The notes under the pieces were generated by a model that worked only from the letters and a program-made list of their open reading frames with translations, did not search any database and was not told where the DNA came from. DNA of 64,000 nt from CANGYM01 sp044372405 (GTDB lineage: Bacteria; Pseudomonadota; Alphaproteobacteria; JAJTHO01; CANGYM01). The stretch covers positions 38,290 through 102,289 of the forward strand of contig JBILRW010000002.1 of the NCBI GenBank assembly GCA_044372405.1, given 5' to 3'. How positions within the stretch are numbered: the stretch's first letter is position 1; every line of letters starts with the position of its first letter. The position numbers and the translations under genes are program-made. Shown in pieces: positions 18,382 to 27,974 of the stretch.

Positions 18382-19299
18382 ATGCACGTCACCTTTCCCT
18401 CTTGGCAAAAAGAATGGCGCTGCGCTCTTGCCCAGGGGGATAGAGTGCCCCTGGAACAAAGCTGGGGTTATGGCGAAGCTGTGGCCAGGAGGTACGGCGC
18501 AAAAATCACCCGTTTATTCATTCATCCTGCCCCGGAAAGCCCCCCTGTGGCCTGTGTTCAGGTCTTACAAAAAAGGGGCATCACCCAAATTTTACGGGGC
18601 CCTGTCTTTTTGTCCCCCCTTTCCCTGCCAGAAAAAAAGCAGGTGATTCAAACGCTGCGCCATCATTATCGTTGGCATGGTTTAACCCTGTTGTTTCCGG
18701 ATCTGCCCGATACCCCCGATCATCGGTCGCTGCTGAGACAGTCCCGTTTGTTGCGGGTGCAGGCAGGGTATCAAACGGTCTATGTGGATTTGGCCAAAGC
18801 GTTAGAAACTTTACAGGCAGCGTGTCGGACTTCGTGGCGGCAGGATTTGCGTCAGGCCCTGTCTTGGGAAGATGTTGATATTGTGCGTGTTTCCCAACAT
18901 GCCCCCTTAGAATGGTTTTTGGATGCCCACGAAGCCTTTCGTAAAACCACAAAAATTAAGGCCCCGTCCCGGGCGTTTCTGTTAACACTGTATCAAAATT
19001 TTCTTTCCCATCAAGAAGGTATGATCTTGCTGGCCAAACACAAAGGGCCCTATCAGGCAGGGATTATGATCCTAAGTCATGGCAACACCGCCACCTATTT
19101 TGCGGGGGTCACGACGCAGGGGGGGCGGATGATTAAAGCCAACCATCGCCTGTTGTGGCATGCCATGGATCTTTTGCAGCAACAGGGGATTCGCTGGCTG
19201 GACCTGTGCGGCCTGAACAGCAAAACCATGCCAGGGGTAACTCACTTTAAACGGGGACTGCGGGGGGAAGAGGTTCGCCTGTGCGGGACCTATATTTAG
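18382..19299 (+). CDS. FemAB/GNAT-like acyltransferase family protein
   Basis: The 305-residue product resembles the FemAB-type double-GNAT proteins that transfer aminoacyl or acyl groups, often to peptidoglycan or lipid substrates. Supporting features are the TPDHRSLLRQSRLLRVQAGY and YVDLAKALETLQAACR region, the central DAHEAFRKTTKIKAPSRAFL segment, the GIMILSHGNTATYFAGVT strand and the closing LDLCGLNSKTMPGVTHFKRG. Start at ATG 18382 was preferred to an upstream TTG. The substrate is unknown, and a role in lipid or cell-wall modification is only a family-level guess. Confidence 0.7.
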   Translation: MHVTFPSWQKEWRCALAQGDRVPLEQSWGYGEAVARRYGAKITRLFIHPAPESPPVACVQVLQKRGITQILRGPVFLSPLSLPEKKQVIQTLRHHYRWHGLTLLFPDLPDTPDHRSLLRQSRLLRVQAGYQTVYVDLAKALETLQAACRTSWRQDLRQALSWEDVDIVRVSQHAPLEWFLDAHEAFRKTTKIKAPSRAFLLTLYQNFLSHQEGMILLAKHKGPYQAGIMILSHGNTATYFAGVTTQGGRMIKANHRLLWHAMDLLQQQGIRWLDLCGLNSKTMPGVTHFKRGLRGEEVRLCGTYI

Positions 19300-19317
19300 G
19301 GCCACCTATCGATTTTG

Positions 19318-19402
<85 letters not shown>

Positions 19403-19415
19403 ACGAAGGACATGA

Positions 19416-20360
19416 TTATGGCATATCTTGCCCCACCGCGTCGATAAAATCCTGTGGCCAGGGACAGGAAAAATCCATTTTTTCCTGCGTTAGGGGATGA
19501 AGAAAAGACAAATGGGAAGCATGCAGGGCTTGCCGCTGAATGCTGGTCGTTTGTCCCCGTCGCCCCCCATAAACAGGGTCCCCCACCAGGGGATGCCCGA
19601 TATGCTGCAAATGCACCCGAATCTGGTGTGTGCGGCCGGTATCCAGGTGGCAGACAATCAGGCTTTGATCCCCTAAAATTTTCAATGTTTCGTAATGGGT
19701 CACGGCTTCCTTGCCGTTTTTAGAAACCACCGCCATTTTTTGCCGATGAACAGGGGATCGCCCCATCAGGGTTGCGATGGTGCCCTTGGGCGGTTTGGGG
19801 ATCCCCCAGCATAACGCATGATAGGTCCGCTTCAGGCTGCGGTCCTGAAATTGCGCCACCAAATGCCGATGGGCGATTTCTGTTTTGGCCACCACCATCA
19901 GGCCGCTGGTGTCCTTATCCAGCCGGTGCACAATGCCTGGGCGTTTGATATCGCCAATGCCGCGCAAATTCTCCCCGCAATGGGCCAACAGGGCATGAAC
20001 CAGGGTTCCCTGGTCATGACCTACGGCGGGATGAACCACCATACCGGCGGCTTTGTTGATGACCAGCAGGGATTCATCCTCAAAAACAATAGCCAAACCA
20101 ATGGCTTCGGGTATCAATTCACTGGGTCGTGCCTCTGGCGGCGTGACGCAAAATGTTTGTCCTGCTTCAACGCGCTGAGAAGGCCGCAGGGTCAGGGTAT
20201 TGTTGGTAAGGTGAACATGCCCCTCCCGAATCCACCGCTGAATTTGACTGCGGCTGCCCTCTGGCCAAAGGCCAGACAGCCAAACGTCCAGACGCTCGCC
20301 ATCGTCTTTGGGGGATACGGTAAAAAACACAAAATGTTGGCCTTTCTCTTTATCCCTCAT
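19416..20360 (-). CDS. rluD: 23S rRNA pseudouridine synthase RluD family
   Basis: This enzyme isomerises uridines of the ribosomal large subunit (helix 69 for RluD). The 314-residue product has an N-terminal S4 RNA-binding domain (around VWLSGLWPEGSRSQIQRWI) and the RluA-family catalytic motif HRLDKDTSGLMVVAKT with the active-site aspartate. I chose the ATG at 20360, which overlaps the end of the AIM24-type gene by 11 bases; the ORF extends 13 codons upstream. RluC/RluD specificity cannot be fixed by eye. Confidence 0.9.
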   Translation of the reverse strand: MRDKEKGQHFVFFTVSPKDDGERLDVWLSGLWPEGSRSQIQRWIREGHVHLTNNTLTLRPSQRVEAGQTFCVTPPEARPSELIPEAIGLAIVFEDESLLVINKAAGMVVHPAVGHDQGTLVHALLAHCGENLRGIGDIKRPGIVHRLDKDTSGLMVVAKTEIAHRHLVAQFQDRSLKRTYHALCWGIPKPPKGTIATLMGRSPVHRQKMAVVSKNGKEAVTHYETLKILGDQSLIVCHLDTGRTHQIRVHLQHIGHPLVGDPVYGGRRGQTTSIQRQALHASHLSFLHPLTQEKMDFSCPWPQDFIDAVGQDMP

Positions 20361-21069
20361 CTTTGTCTTGAGACGGCATAAACTCTGACATGGCGGCATA
20401 AAGATTATCGGCCAGCCGTGAAAACGGCAGGGATTGCATCAAAACTTCCCCGGGGCCTTTCAGGTGAGCCAAAAACAACCCCTCTCCCCCAAACAGAGGG
20501 TTCATAATCCCGCTAACCACGCGGATATTGTAATCTACGGTTGCGCTAAAACCCAGCAGACACCCTGTATCCACTTGGATGGTTTCTCCATGATCCAGCA
20601 TTTTACGAATCAGGGTTCCCCCGGCATGCACAAACACCATGCCTTCACCGGAGTATTTTTGCAGGATAAAGCCTTCCCCCCCAAAAAGACCCGCCCCCAG
20701 GCGTTTTGTGACGCCAATGCTGATATTCACATCTGGCGTGGCACATAAAAAGGCGCGTTTTTGGCAGTAGTAAACCCCCTGGTGGGCTTCCAGGTTGATC
20801 ATTTGGATTCTGCCCGGATAATAGGACCCTATGCCGACATAAGATTTTTCAATGCCCCTGTTTTTAAACTGGGAAATTAAAAATGTTTCACCCGCCAATT
20901 TGCGTTTAAGGCCTTTCCAAATGCCTCCCCCCGTTGTGGTTTTCATTTCCATGGAATCCCCCATGTAAATCAGGGATCCCAGCTCGGCTTGGATAAATTG
21001 GCCGGGAAATAAACTGAATTCAACAATCTCCATGCTGGTGCCATGGATGGTATAGGTCATGTCGTACAT
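20350..21069 (-). CDS. AIM24/TIGR00266 family protein
   Basis: The 239-residue protein is built of repeated beta-rich segments typical of the AIM24 (TIGR00266) family: an N-terminal YTIHGTSMEIVEFSLFPGQF, AELGSLIYMGDSMEMKTTTG, the GEGMVFVHAGGTLIRKMLD middle and the PLFGGEGLFLAHLKGPGEV end. The mitochondrial member affects inner-membrane organisation, but the bacterial function is unknown. It sits between a secreted unknown protein and rluD in a minus-strand run of five genes. Confidence 0.82.
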   Translation of the reverse strand: MYDMTYTIHGTSMEIVEFSLFPGQFIQAELGSLIYMGDSMEMKTTTGGGIWKGLKRKLAGETFLISQFKNRGIEKSYVGIGSYYPGRIQMINLEAHQGVYYCQKRAFLCATPDVNISIGVTKRLGAGLFGGEGFILQKYSGEGMVFVHAGGTLIRKMLDHGETIQVDTGCLLGFSATVDYNIRVVSGIMNPLFGGEGLFLAHLKGPGEVLMQSLPFSRLADNLYAAMSEFMPSQDKDEG

Positions 21070-21103
21070 TCAGAGCCTCTTATCAAGGGAAAGCAGGGTA
21101 GGA

Positions 21104-22639
21104 CTAGGGGGCATAGACGGTTTGGGCAAAGGAAAGTTTTTGCTCAGGTGCATAGCTTTTTATCATGGAAAAATATTTCCCCAGCGTTAATCGGGTGGGG
21201 GGAGAGGTCCTAATGTCCTGAAGCCCTCGGACTAGCTTTGTAATATCAAAACCCGTTGTCACACCACTGGGGGCGGCTTTCGCGCGGCCCGTTAAATAAT
21301 TCAGGGTGGCCACTTGATGGCTATAGGCGGTTTTTTCCCATATGTTTTGGATCAGGGATTGCCAGCCTGCGGCATGACCGGAAACACGGGGATTCAACGC
21401 AAACAAGCTGTCATAGCCCCAGGTTTTCAGGAGCTCTCGCATGGCCTCAACGCTTTGATCCAGGGCCTGTTGCCCCAGCCGTTCCCACAGGGCCTTGGCT
21501 TGTTCCTCATCCCCCAAATACAGAAGACTCGAAATCAGGGCTGCTGAGGGCTTCACCGCGTTTAACGTCACGGTATTTTGCAAAACAGGCTCAAAAAGAC
21601 GCGCCCGGGTTTGGGGAGGAAGCCCCGTTTCTGGCAACAATCGCATCAGTGTGGTCAAGCGCGTGGGATTTTTCTGGGACCATTGCCACAAAAAGACACT
21701 TTTAAGCCCATTATCCAATGTTTCCAAAGTTTTTTTGGGGCTGGCCAGTTCTGTATCGGTAAACGGGGGGTGTTCTGCATAAAGCGCCCGCACCATACCC
21801 GGGGAAAAAACATCGGCGGCCAATCCTGCCTCTGCAGCGGCCAGGCGTGTGGGCTTGGGCATAAACGCGGCATTGGCGATCCAGCCGTAAAAAGGCACCG
21901 CCAGGGCCTGAACAGCCGGAACATCAAAGGATTTTTTCTGATACAGGGCCAGCATAACCGATAAAGGATCACCAGAATCCACCGTGATCGGGGTTTCATT
22001 CAAAAGATGTCCCACCAAAATCCAAAACGGGTCCTGTGGGGCGGATGGGTTTTGTTCCCCTTCCAGGTCCATCAGCAATTGGGCGCCATCGGTGTCTTGA
22101 ACAGAAATCATGCAAAAGGTGCGAATTTTTGCGGCTGTTGTGGGGATAGACCCCGCATAAGAACACGCATCCACGCGCCGGTTTTGCATCAACATCAACA
22201 AAACAGCATCGTCGTGCAGTAGGGGGGAGCGCTTATCCTTAGAAACCTGCTGCATCAGGGCCTGGGCATCCTCCACAAAACCGAGGGCCACCAGCGTTAA
22301 CAGCCGTTCATGCAAAAACGCCCCTGGCTCGGGTTGGTTTTGGGGGCCATCCCCCCCCGCGATTAAAATCGGACGCATCAGCGTTCGTATTAGCGTCGTT
22401 TTTTCCCCCTGGCGCACTTTCTGAAGCGTCAGGGAAACATCAGCAAAGGTGTCCAAGGACCATTGAGGCTGAATCTCAGGGTCAGATCCGGTCACACGAA
22501 GGGCATCAAAATCAAACGGGGTTGCGATCCCTGTTGTCAAAGGCGTAGCGGTTGATAAGGATGCATTGATCTCTGCGGCTGCCAGGGAAGGAGCCTGTAG
22601 TATCAAGAAAAATAGGGTCAACCAAAAAAAATGCCTCAT
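21104..22639 (-). CDS. Secreted protein of unknown function
   Basis: The 511-residue product starts with a clear signal peptide (hydrophobic residues 3-17, then SLAAAEI as likely cleavage region). The remainder is predicted to be mostly helical, with many leucine/alanine repeats of a TPR-like or superhelical character (about residues 75-440), but I see no named domain. It would act in the periplasm or envelope. The start overlaps the upstream amidotransferase stop by 4 bases (ATGA), showing tight coupling. AIM24 follows 34 bases downstream. I do not recognise the family. Confidence 0.75.
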   Translation of the reverse strand: MRHFFWLTLFFLILQAPSLAAAEINASLSTATPLTTGIATPFDFDALRVTGSDPEIQPQWSLDTFADVSLTLQKVRQGEKTTLIRTLMRPILIAGGDGPQNQPEPGAFLHERLLTLVALGFVEDAQALMQQVSKDKRSPLLHDDAVLLMLMQNRRVDACSYAGSIPTTAAKIRTFCMISVQDTDGAQLLMDLEGEQNPSAPQDPFWILVGHLLNETPITVDSGDPLSVMLALYQKKSFDVPAVQALAVPFYGWIANAAFMPKPTRLAAAEAGLAADVFSPGMVRALYAEHPPFTDTELASPKKTLETLDNGLKSVFLWQWSQKNPTRLTTLMRLLPETGLPPQTRARLFEPVLQNTVTLNAVKPSAALISSLLYLGDEEQAKALWERLGQQALDQSVEAMRELLKTWGYDSLFALNPRVSGHAAGWQSLIQNIWEKTAYSHQVATLNYLTGRAKAAPSGVTTGFDITKLVRGLQDIRTSPPTRLTLGKYFSMIKSYAPEQKLSFAQTVYAP

Positions 22640-23358
22640 GCCGCCGCCTTAATTAAAGCGTCAAATAACTGTCCATCGGCGCTGTCCACGTGATATTCAG
22701 GATGCCACTGCACGCCCAGACAAAAACGATAGCGCGGATCTTCAATCCCCTCAATAATCCCATCGGGGGCGCGGGCGTTGACAATAACAGTGGCAGGGAC
22801 GGACTTCACCGCCTGATGGTGGGCAGAATTCACGGCCATCGTTTGTTTTTGAACAATTTTATGCAGCAGTGTGCCGGGGGTAATGGTGACCTCGTGCCCC
22901 GGCTGTGTCCGGGGATTGGGCTGTTCGTGGGCCAGCGCCGAAGGCAGCGCATCCGGAATATGCTGAATGAGGGTACCCCCCAAAATCACCGCCAGCAATT
23001 GCTGTCCCCCGCAAATGCCCAAAACCGGTTTGTTTTGTTTCAGCATGGCCTCGGCCAAGGCCCATTCAAACTGGGTGCGGGTGTGCTTGATGGTGACCCG
23101 TTCATGAATGGTGCTTTCCCCATACAACCGGGGATCCAAATCAAAATCCCCGCCGGTGACAATTAATCCGTCCAGGCGTTTGGCATAGTCCTCAGCGTCT
23201 TCGGGATAATGGGGGAGCAATAAGGGCAAGCCCCCCGCCTGATGCACGGCATGACAATAATTCTGACGCAGCGCGTACCAGGGCATGGCGGAATAGCCCC
23301 CGCCTTGATCTTCAGAATCCAGCGTAAGTCCAATGACAGGGCGCATAGGTTTTTTCAT
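22636..23358 (-). CDS. Gamma-glutamyl-gamma-aminobutyrate hydrolase family protein (peptidase C26), copy 1
   Basis: This 240-residue protein has a class I glutamine amidotransferase fold of the C26 family (PuuD-like). The nucleophile elbow is GICGGQQLLAV with the catalytic cysteine, and the histidine-glutamate pair is in GVQWHPEYHVD. PuuD hydrolyses gamma-glutamyl-GABA in putrescine breakdown, but no other puu genes are nearby, so the substrate is uncertain. A paralogue lies at 37242-38000. This is the first gene of a minus-strand run ending in rluD and tRNA-Leu. Confidence 0.88.
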   Translation of the reverse strand: MKKPMRPVIGLTLDSEDQGGGYSAMPWYALRQNYCHAVHQAGGLPLLLPHYPEDAEDYAKRLDGLIVTGGDFDLDPRLYGESTIHERVTIKHTRTQFEWALAEAMLKQNKPVLGICGGQQLLAVILGGTLIQHIPDALPSALAHEQPNPRTQPGHEVTITPGTLLHKIVQKQTMAVNSAHHQAVKSVPATVIVNARAPDGIIEGIEDPRYRFCLGVQWHPEYHVDSADGQLFDALIKAAA

Positions 23359-23428
23359 AGTTTTTGAACGCGTTTTGTATCATAATCATTTCCCGTGCGA
23401 CATACCAGAGTCAATTTAGGCATAAACG

Positions 23429-24073
23429 ATGCTCGATATTCTCTTTTTTCTAGGCTTGGCCATTTATTTTTTTATCCGTTATCGGGGCGTTCTGGGAACA
23501 CCCCCCGACGATATTCCGGGCAAAAATCCTTTCTCTTTTGGCGAGGAAGGGACAGTCATTACCCTAAAGCCCGATGAGATCACCTCATCCGATCCGCTGT
23601 CCCCCTCTGGTGGCACGTCTTTGGCCCATATTCTAAAATCCATGTCCCAGATTGATCCTTCTTTTTCAGAAAAAGCCTTTTTATCGGGGGCTAAGGAGGC
23701 GTTTAAAATGATTGTCACGGCCTTTGCTGCCGGGGATAAGGCCGCGCTGGAGCCCCTTTTGGCCCCAGACGTCTTAAAAACCTTTGCCAAAACCATCGAT
23801 CAGCGGAAAAAAAACAAAGAGGTTGTCCACTTTACCCTGCACCGGATTCGGGACGCCATGGTGCATCATGCCACGCTAGAGGGATCCCAGGCCACCATCG
23901 ATGTGATTTTTGATACAGATCAGGCGGAATTTGTGAAAGATGCTGAGGGTAACGTCATTGACGGGGATGCCGATCATATTATCGAGGTCCGGGACATCTG
24001 GGCCTTTACCCGTGATCTGAAGGCTCCGAACCCCAACTGGTCCTTGGTGGCAGTACGGGCGGGGCATTCATGA
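23429..24073 (+). CDS. Tim44-like domain protein (TimA type)
   Basis: The 214-residue product has one N-terminal transmembrane helix (residues 2-18) and a soluble Tim44-like domain (about residues 75-212). Family landmarks are GAKEAFKMIVTAFAAGDKAA, LLAPDVLKTFAKTIDQR and DIWAFTRDL near the end. In alphaproteobacteria these are inner-membrane relatives of the mitochondrial import motor subunit; their role is unsettled. The gene overlaps mltA by 4 bases (ATGA), an association often seen, with both acting at the cell envelope. Confidence 0.88.
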   Translation: MLDILFFLGLAIYFFIRYRGVLGTPPDDIPGKNPFSFGEEGTVITLKPDEITSSDPLSPSGGTSLAHILKSMSQIDPSFSEKAFLSGAKEAFKMIVTAFAAGDKAALEPLLAPDVLKTFAKTIDQRKKNKEVVHFTLHRIRDAMVHHATLEGSQATIDVIFDTDQAEFVKDAEGNVIDGDADHIIEVRDIWAFTRDLKAPNPNWSLVAVRAGHS

Positions 24074-25173
24074 GTAAGTGGTTTTTGGGGGGGATTTTTT
24101 TAATCCTCTTTCTGAACAGTGTGATGCCGGCCCGGGCGGATTCTTCCCTAACAACTTTGTCCCGTACCAACTGGGCTGTGGTTTGGCAAATTTATTTGGG
24201 GGCCTGTCAGGAAAAACCCCCTCATGTTCCGGAATCTTCGCCGTATAAATCCCTTTGGTCAGAGCTTTCCTGGCAATCGGCATGTTCAACGGCCTTGCGT
24301 TTAGGGCCCTCTCCGAGCCCACAGGCGATACAGGATTTTTTTGAAACCCATTTTGAATCTGTGCCGCTGGGTCAGGAACCCGCAAAATTCACGGGGTACT
24401 ATCTGGCGGGGCTCGAGGCTTCTTATGAAAAAGAAGGCCCCTACACCACCCCCGTTTATGAATGGCCCGATGATTTATCCGTGCTGGATTTACAGGATAT
24501 TGATCCGGATTTGCCCAAACGGCGCCTTTGGCTGCTGGGATCCCAAACCAATTTAATGCCCTATCCCCCCCGCGCCCAAATTATAGGTCATTTGGGGGAT
24601 AAGCATGTTATTTTATGGGCCAAAGATCCTGTTGATTTGTTTTTTCTGCAAATTCAGGGATCAGGCATTGTGTCTTTGCCGGATGGGGGAACAACCTCTA
24701 TTACCTTTTCGGGGCGCAACGGGTATGATTATAAAGCCATTGGCAAAGAAGTCGTGCGCCGAGGTTTGATCAAAAAAAAGGAAGATGTGACCATGCTGTC
24801 CATCAAAGAGGCCCTTCGCAAAGCCGGCCCCAAAGTGGCTGAATCCATCATGAATACCAACCCCAGCTATGTTTTTTTTAAAGAAACAAAGGATGCCATT
24901 GTGGGTGCATCGGGTCATGCCCTGCAAGCACAGCATAGTTTGGCTGTGGATCCCGCGTACCATGCCTATGGACTGCCGTTTATGATTCGCATTGATAATC
25001 AGAAAGCCACGGGAGAAGTCATTGAAACCCTGGCGTTTAGCCAAGACACCGGCTCCGCTATTCGCGGGCCCAAACGATTTGATTTTTTCACCGGTTCGGG
25101 AACCGAGGCCATGAATCTGGCCAGCAGCATGAATGCCGGCGGCGAAGCCCTGGTGTTGCTACCTAAGCGGTAG
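24070..25173 (+). CDS. mltA: Membrane-bound lytic murein transglycosylase A
   Basis: MltA cleaves peptidoglycan between MurNAc and GlcNAc, leaving anhydro ends. The 367-residue protein has a signal peptide (residues 1-22, ending ARADSS; no clear lipobox cysteine). The MltA barrel follows (KFTGYYLAGLEASY, then FFLQIQGSGIV), and the C-terminal 3D domain contains QDTGSAIRGPKRFDFFTG with the catalytic aspartates. It is translationally coupled to the Tim44-like gene. A hairpin at the stop codon may terminate the transcript. Confidence 0.94.
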   Translation: MSKWFLGGIFLILFLNSVMPARADSSLTTLSRTNWAVVWQIYLGACQEKPPHVPESSPYKSLWSELSWQSACSTALRLGPSPSPQAIQDFFETHFESVPLGQEPAKFTGYYLAGLEASYEKEGPYTTPVYEWPDDLSVLDLQDIDPDLPKRRLWLLGSQTNLMPYPPRAQIIGHLGDKHVILWAKDPVDLFFLQIQGSGIVSLPDGGTTSITFSGRNGYDYKAIGKEVVRRGLIKKKEDVTMLSIKEALRKAGPKVAESIMNTNPSYVFFKETKDAIVGASGHALQAQHSLAVDPAYHAYGLPFMIRIDNQKATGEVIETLAFSQDTGSAIRGPKRFDFFTGSGTEAMNLASSMNAGGEALVLLPKR

Positions 25174-25190
25174 CCTTTTCACACTTTTTT
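25158..25190 (+). terminator. Possible terminator at the end of mltA
   Basis: GCTACC-TAAGC-GGTAGC (25158-25174) forms a six-base-pair stem that overlaps the mltA stop codon. It is followed by CTTTTC and then, after ACAC, a run of eight T residues. The T-run is a little distant, so efficiency is uncertain. Confidence 0.4.
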
Positions 25191-25224
25191 TTAACCCTCT
25201 TCGTGTCTACTGGGTTTCGTGCAA

Positions 25225-26331
25225 ATGAATGTGTGTGGGGCCATGCCGCTTAACAGGAGTGCCATTTTAGAAATGGCCAAAAGCCATGACGTGAAGGACC
25301 GCCAAGAGTTGGCGGCCTCTGTGGGGTCAATTTGCCTTCAAGATTATACTCTTCTTAATGATCATGAACGGTCCCTTTTTACCGAGATTATGCTGCACCT
25401 TTTGGACAGCGCCACGGTGGATTTAAAAAAAGATCTGGCCATTGCCCTTTCCGAGCAAAAAAAGGCGCCCCGTCCCTTAATGGAAGCCTTGGCCCATGAA
25501 GAATTTTCCATTGCAGAAGCTGTTTTATCAAAATGCAATGTTCTGAAGGATAAAGCCCTGATCGATGTTATTCGTCATCGCACCACCCAACATCAATTGG
25601 CCATTGCCTGTCGAAAACAGCTCAGCGAACAAGTCAGCGATATGATTGTTGAGCAAGGCAATCCCTTGGTCATTACAGAGCTGCTCAAAAATAAAGGCGC
25701 CAAAATCGGGGAGGCGACGTTACGGTATTTGGTGGATCAGTCGAAAAAAATCGATGATTACCGGAATCCTTTGTTGGGCAGGGAGGATTTGCTGCCCGAG
25801 CACGCCGCCACCATGTATCAGTGGGTTTCAGAGACGTTACAAAAAGAAATCTGTAAAAAATTTAATCTTAAAGAAGATGACATCAGGGTCTTCCTGGATA
25901 AGGCCATGGCCAGTCAGTTGAAACGATTATCCGAAGCGCAAAAAAACAAAACAGAGGATGATCTGGTTGCTTTGCTGGATAAAGAACAGCAGTTGACCGT
26001 TCCCTTTATGATCCGCTGCTTAAAAGAAGGAGAAATTGCCCTTTTTGAGGCCGTTTTAGCCCATAAACTTGGTGTTTCCTCGGATCACTTGCCCCCCCAA
26101 ATTTTACAGGATCGTACCCTTTTTACGTTGGCTTGTAAGGGAATTGACCTTTCCCAAAGTGATTATCTGGATATGGTCACGATTCTGCAGCAGGCGGAAG
26201 GCAAAAATCCCAGGCAGATCAGCCAAGAGCTGAAGCTATGGCAATCCGAATACAGAAAAATCAACAGGGACAGCGCCCAGGGCGCCATTAAATCCTGGCA
26301 ACATCGGGTGACGCAAGAGGATTTTCAATGA
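25225..26331 (+). CDS. DUF2336 domain-containing protein
   Basis: The 368-residue protein is all-helical and resembles the alphaproteobacterial DUF2336 family, which looks like HEAT-type repeats (AILEMAKSHDVKDRQELAAS, then LLNDHERSLFTEIMLHLLD, APRPLMEALAHEEFSIAEAV). Its function is not established. It overlaps the following histidine kinase gene by 4 bases (ATGA), so the two are probably made together and may work together. Start choice is uncertain: GTG at 25219, ATG at 25225 or ATG at 25243, none with a clear ribosome binding site. Confidence 0.75.
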   Translation: MNVCGAMPLNRSAILEMAKSHDVKDRQELAASVGSICLQDYTLLNDHERSLFTEIMLHLLDSATVDLKKDLAIALSEQKKAPRPLMEALAHEEFSIAEAVLSKCNVLKDKALIDVIRHRTTQHQLAIACRKQLSEQVSDMIVEQGNPLVITELLKNKGAKIGEATLRYLVDQSKKIDDYRNPLLGREDLLPEHAATMYQWVSETLQKEICKKFNLKEDDIRVFLDKAMASQLKRLSEAQKNKTEDDLVALLDKEQQLTVPFMIRCLKEGEIALFEAVLAHKLGVSSDHLPPQILQDRTLFTLACKGIDLSQSDYLDMVTILQQAEGKNPRQISQELKLWQSEYRKINRDSAQGAIKSWQHRVTQEDFQ

Positions 26332-27932
26332 AACCGCAACCCCAAGATCCCTCCCTTTCTGAGGATTTCGAAACGCTGCGGCGTAAGTTTCACTTGCTGC
26401 AGGATCGTTATCGGGATGTTTCCCGACTCAGTGCTGAAATTTTTTGGGAAACCAATGCCGATTTCGAATTATCAGCGGTTTCAGATCGTGTTTTGGACGG
26501 AATTGGCCTTCACAGCAGTCAGTTAACAGGATGCGTTCTCTTTGATGTGTTTAGTATTATTGAGGAAGAAACCAAAAACCAAAAACTCATCCAGGCCATT
26601 TGTCGTTGCGCACCGTTTAAAGATTTGCACGTTCGCTATCATCATAACAACGGTTCCTGGTCCTATTTTCGGTTGAGTGGCCTTCCTTATTTTCACGGAC
26701 AAACGGGGGCTTTTGCGGGGTATCGGGGGACGGCTCTGGATATGACCACCGAAGTCATGGCGCTGGATCGGGCCAAACGTTTGGATCATCGGTTGCATTC
26801 GTCGCTTCAGGCCATCCCCGTGGCCGTCAGTATTTTCAGCCAAGAGGGTATTCTGATCCATGTCAATCGCTCCTTTACGGATCTTTTCCCCGAAACGGGG
26901 CGTTTGTTTGAGGACGACGAGGAAATCACATACCAAAACATGTTTCCCCACATGCTGGAGTCTGCGGAAATCGTCATGTCTGAAGACGAACAGTTTCCGT
27001 TTTTTGAGGAAATTATGGAGGTGTGCAGCACCCGCGCAGCCTGCGTCTCTCTGCCCTTTGAGCTGAAAATGTCCGATCACCGTTGGATTAAGGGGCAGCA
27101 TATCATTACGGAATCGGGTGACCGAATTTTTGTTGCCCAAGAGGTGACGGATATTAAAAACCGAGAGTTGATGCTCTCCGCCGCCCGCGATATGGCGGAG
27201 GCTGCTCATCGCACCAAATCGCATTTTTTAGCGAATATGAGTCACGAGCTGCGCACACCTCTTAATACCATTATGGGCTTTGCCGAGCTTATGGCCAGTG
27301 AGGCGCTGGGCCCCATTAATCATCCCCATTATAAGGGTTACGCCGAAGATATTCACACCAGCGCCCAGCATTTACTGATTTTAATCAATGATATTTTGGA
27401 TATGTCTAAGGTGGAGGCCGGGCGCATGACCCTGTCTGTGGGACATCTGGATGTTTACAACAGTTGCACCAGCGTTGTGCGGATGCTGCAAAATCAGGCG
27501 AATCAGAAAAACATTGCCCTGACTCTGGGGGAAAACGCCATACCCTCTATCATTTCGGGGGATAAAAATAAGGTTCAACAGATGCTGATTAATTTGATCG
27601 GCAATGCCATCAAATTTACGCCTGATGGGGGTAAAGTGACCGTGGTCCTGTTTGAAAATCACAGTCAAGAGCTGGTGGTGGCAGTGCAGGATACGGGTGT
27701 GGGGATTAAGTCTGAAAACCTGGGCAAAGTCCTCTTGCCCTTTGAACAAATCGACAACAGCGAATCCGGAAAACATAAGGGAACGGGCCTGGGCCTGCCG
27801 CTGACAAAATCCCTCATTGAAATGCACGACGGGCGCCTGAACATTGATAGCGTTTTTGGTCAGGGCACGACAATTTCCCTTGTCTTCCCCAAAAAAATCA
27901 GGATTATAGGGGACACTTCCGCGTCATCATGA
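26328..27932 (+). CDS. PAS-domain sensor histidine kinase
   Basis: The 534-residue cytoplasmic kinase has no transmembrane segments. Two PAS-type regions (about residues 20-145, ending in a PAC block, and about 155-275) precede a HisKA domain with the phosphoacceptor H306 in NMSHELRTPLNTIMGFAEL. The HATPase domain carries the N box NLIGNAIKFTPDGG, the G1 box DTGVGIKS and the G2 box GTGLGLPLTKSL. The HisKA sequence resembles the PleC/DivJ cell-cycle kinases, but the sensor part differs. No response regulator gene is adjacent. Coupling to the DUF2336 gene suggests a shared pathway. Confidence 0.9.
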   Translation: MKPQPQDPSLSEDFETLRRKFHLLQDRYRDVSRLSAEIFWETNADFELSAVSDRVLDGIGLHSSQLTGCVLFDVFSIIEEETKNQKLIQAICRCAPFKDLHVRYHHNNGSWSYFRLSGLPYFHGQTGAFAGYRGTALDMTTEVMALDRAKRLDHRLHSSLQAIPVAVSIFSQEGILIHVNRSFTDLFPETGRLFEDDEEITYQNMFPHMLESAEIVMSEDEQFPFFEEIMEVCSTRAACVSLPFELKMSDHRWIKGQHIITESGDRIFVAQEVTDIKNRELMLSAARDMAEAAHRTKSHFLANMSHELRTPLNTIMGFAELMASEALGPINHPHYKGYAEDIHTSAQHLLILINDILDMSKVEAGRMTLSVGHLDVYNSCTSVVRMLQNQANQKNIALTLGENAIPSIISGDKNKVQQMLINLIGNAIKFTPDGGKVTVVLFENHSQELVVAVQDTGVGIKSENLGKVLLPFEQIDNSESGKHKGTGLGLPLTKSLIEMHDGRLNIDSVFGQGTTISLVFPKKIRIIGDTSASS

Positions 27933-27974
27933 TTGTGGATTTTTTCTGGTACGTTCGGTTTTCAGGTTGGGGTT

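Noticed and set aside
26523..27224. 233-residue ORF antisense to the histidine kinase
   Set aside because: Antisense shadow rich in His and Phe from codon complementarity; no ribosome binding site.
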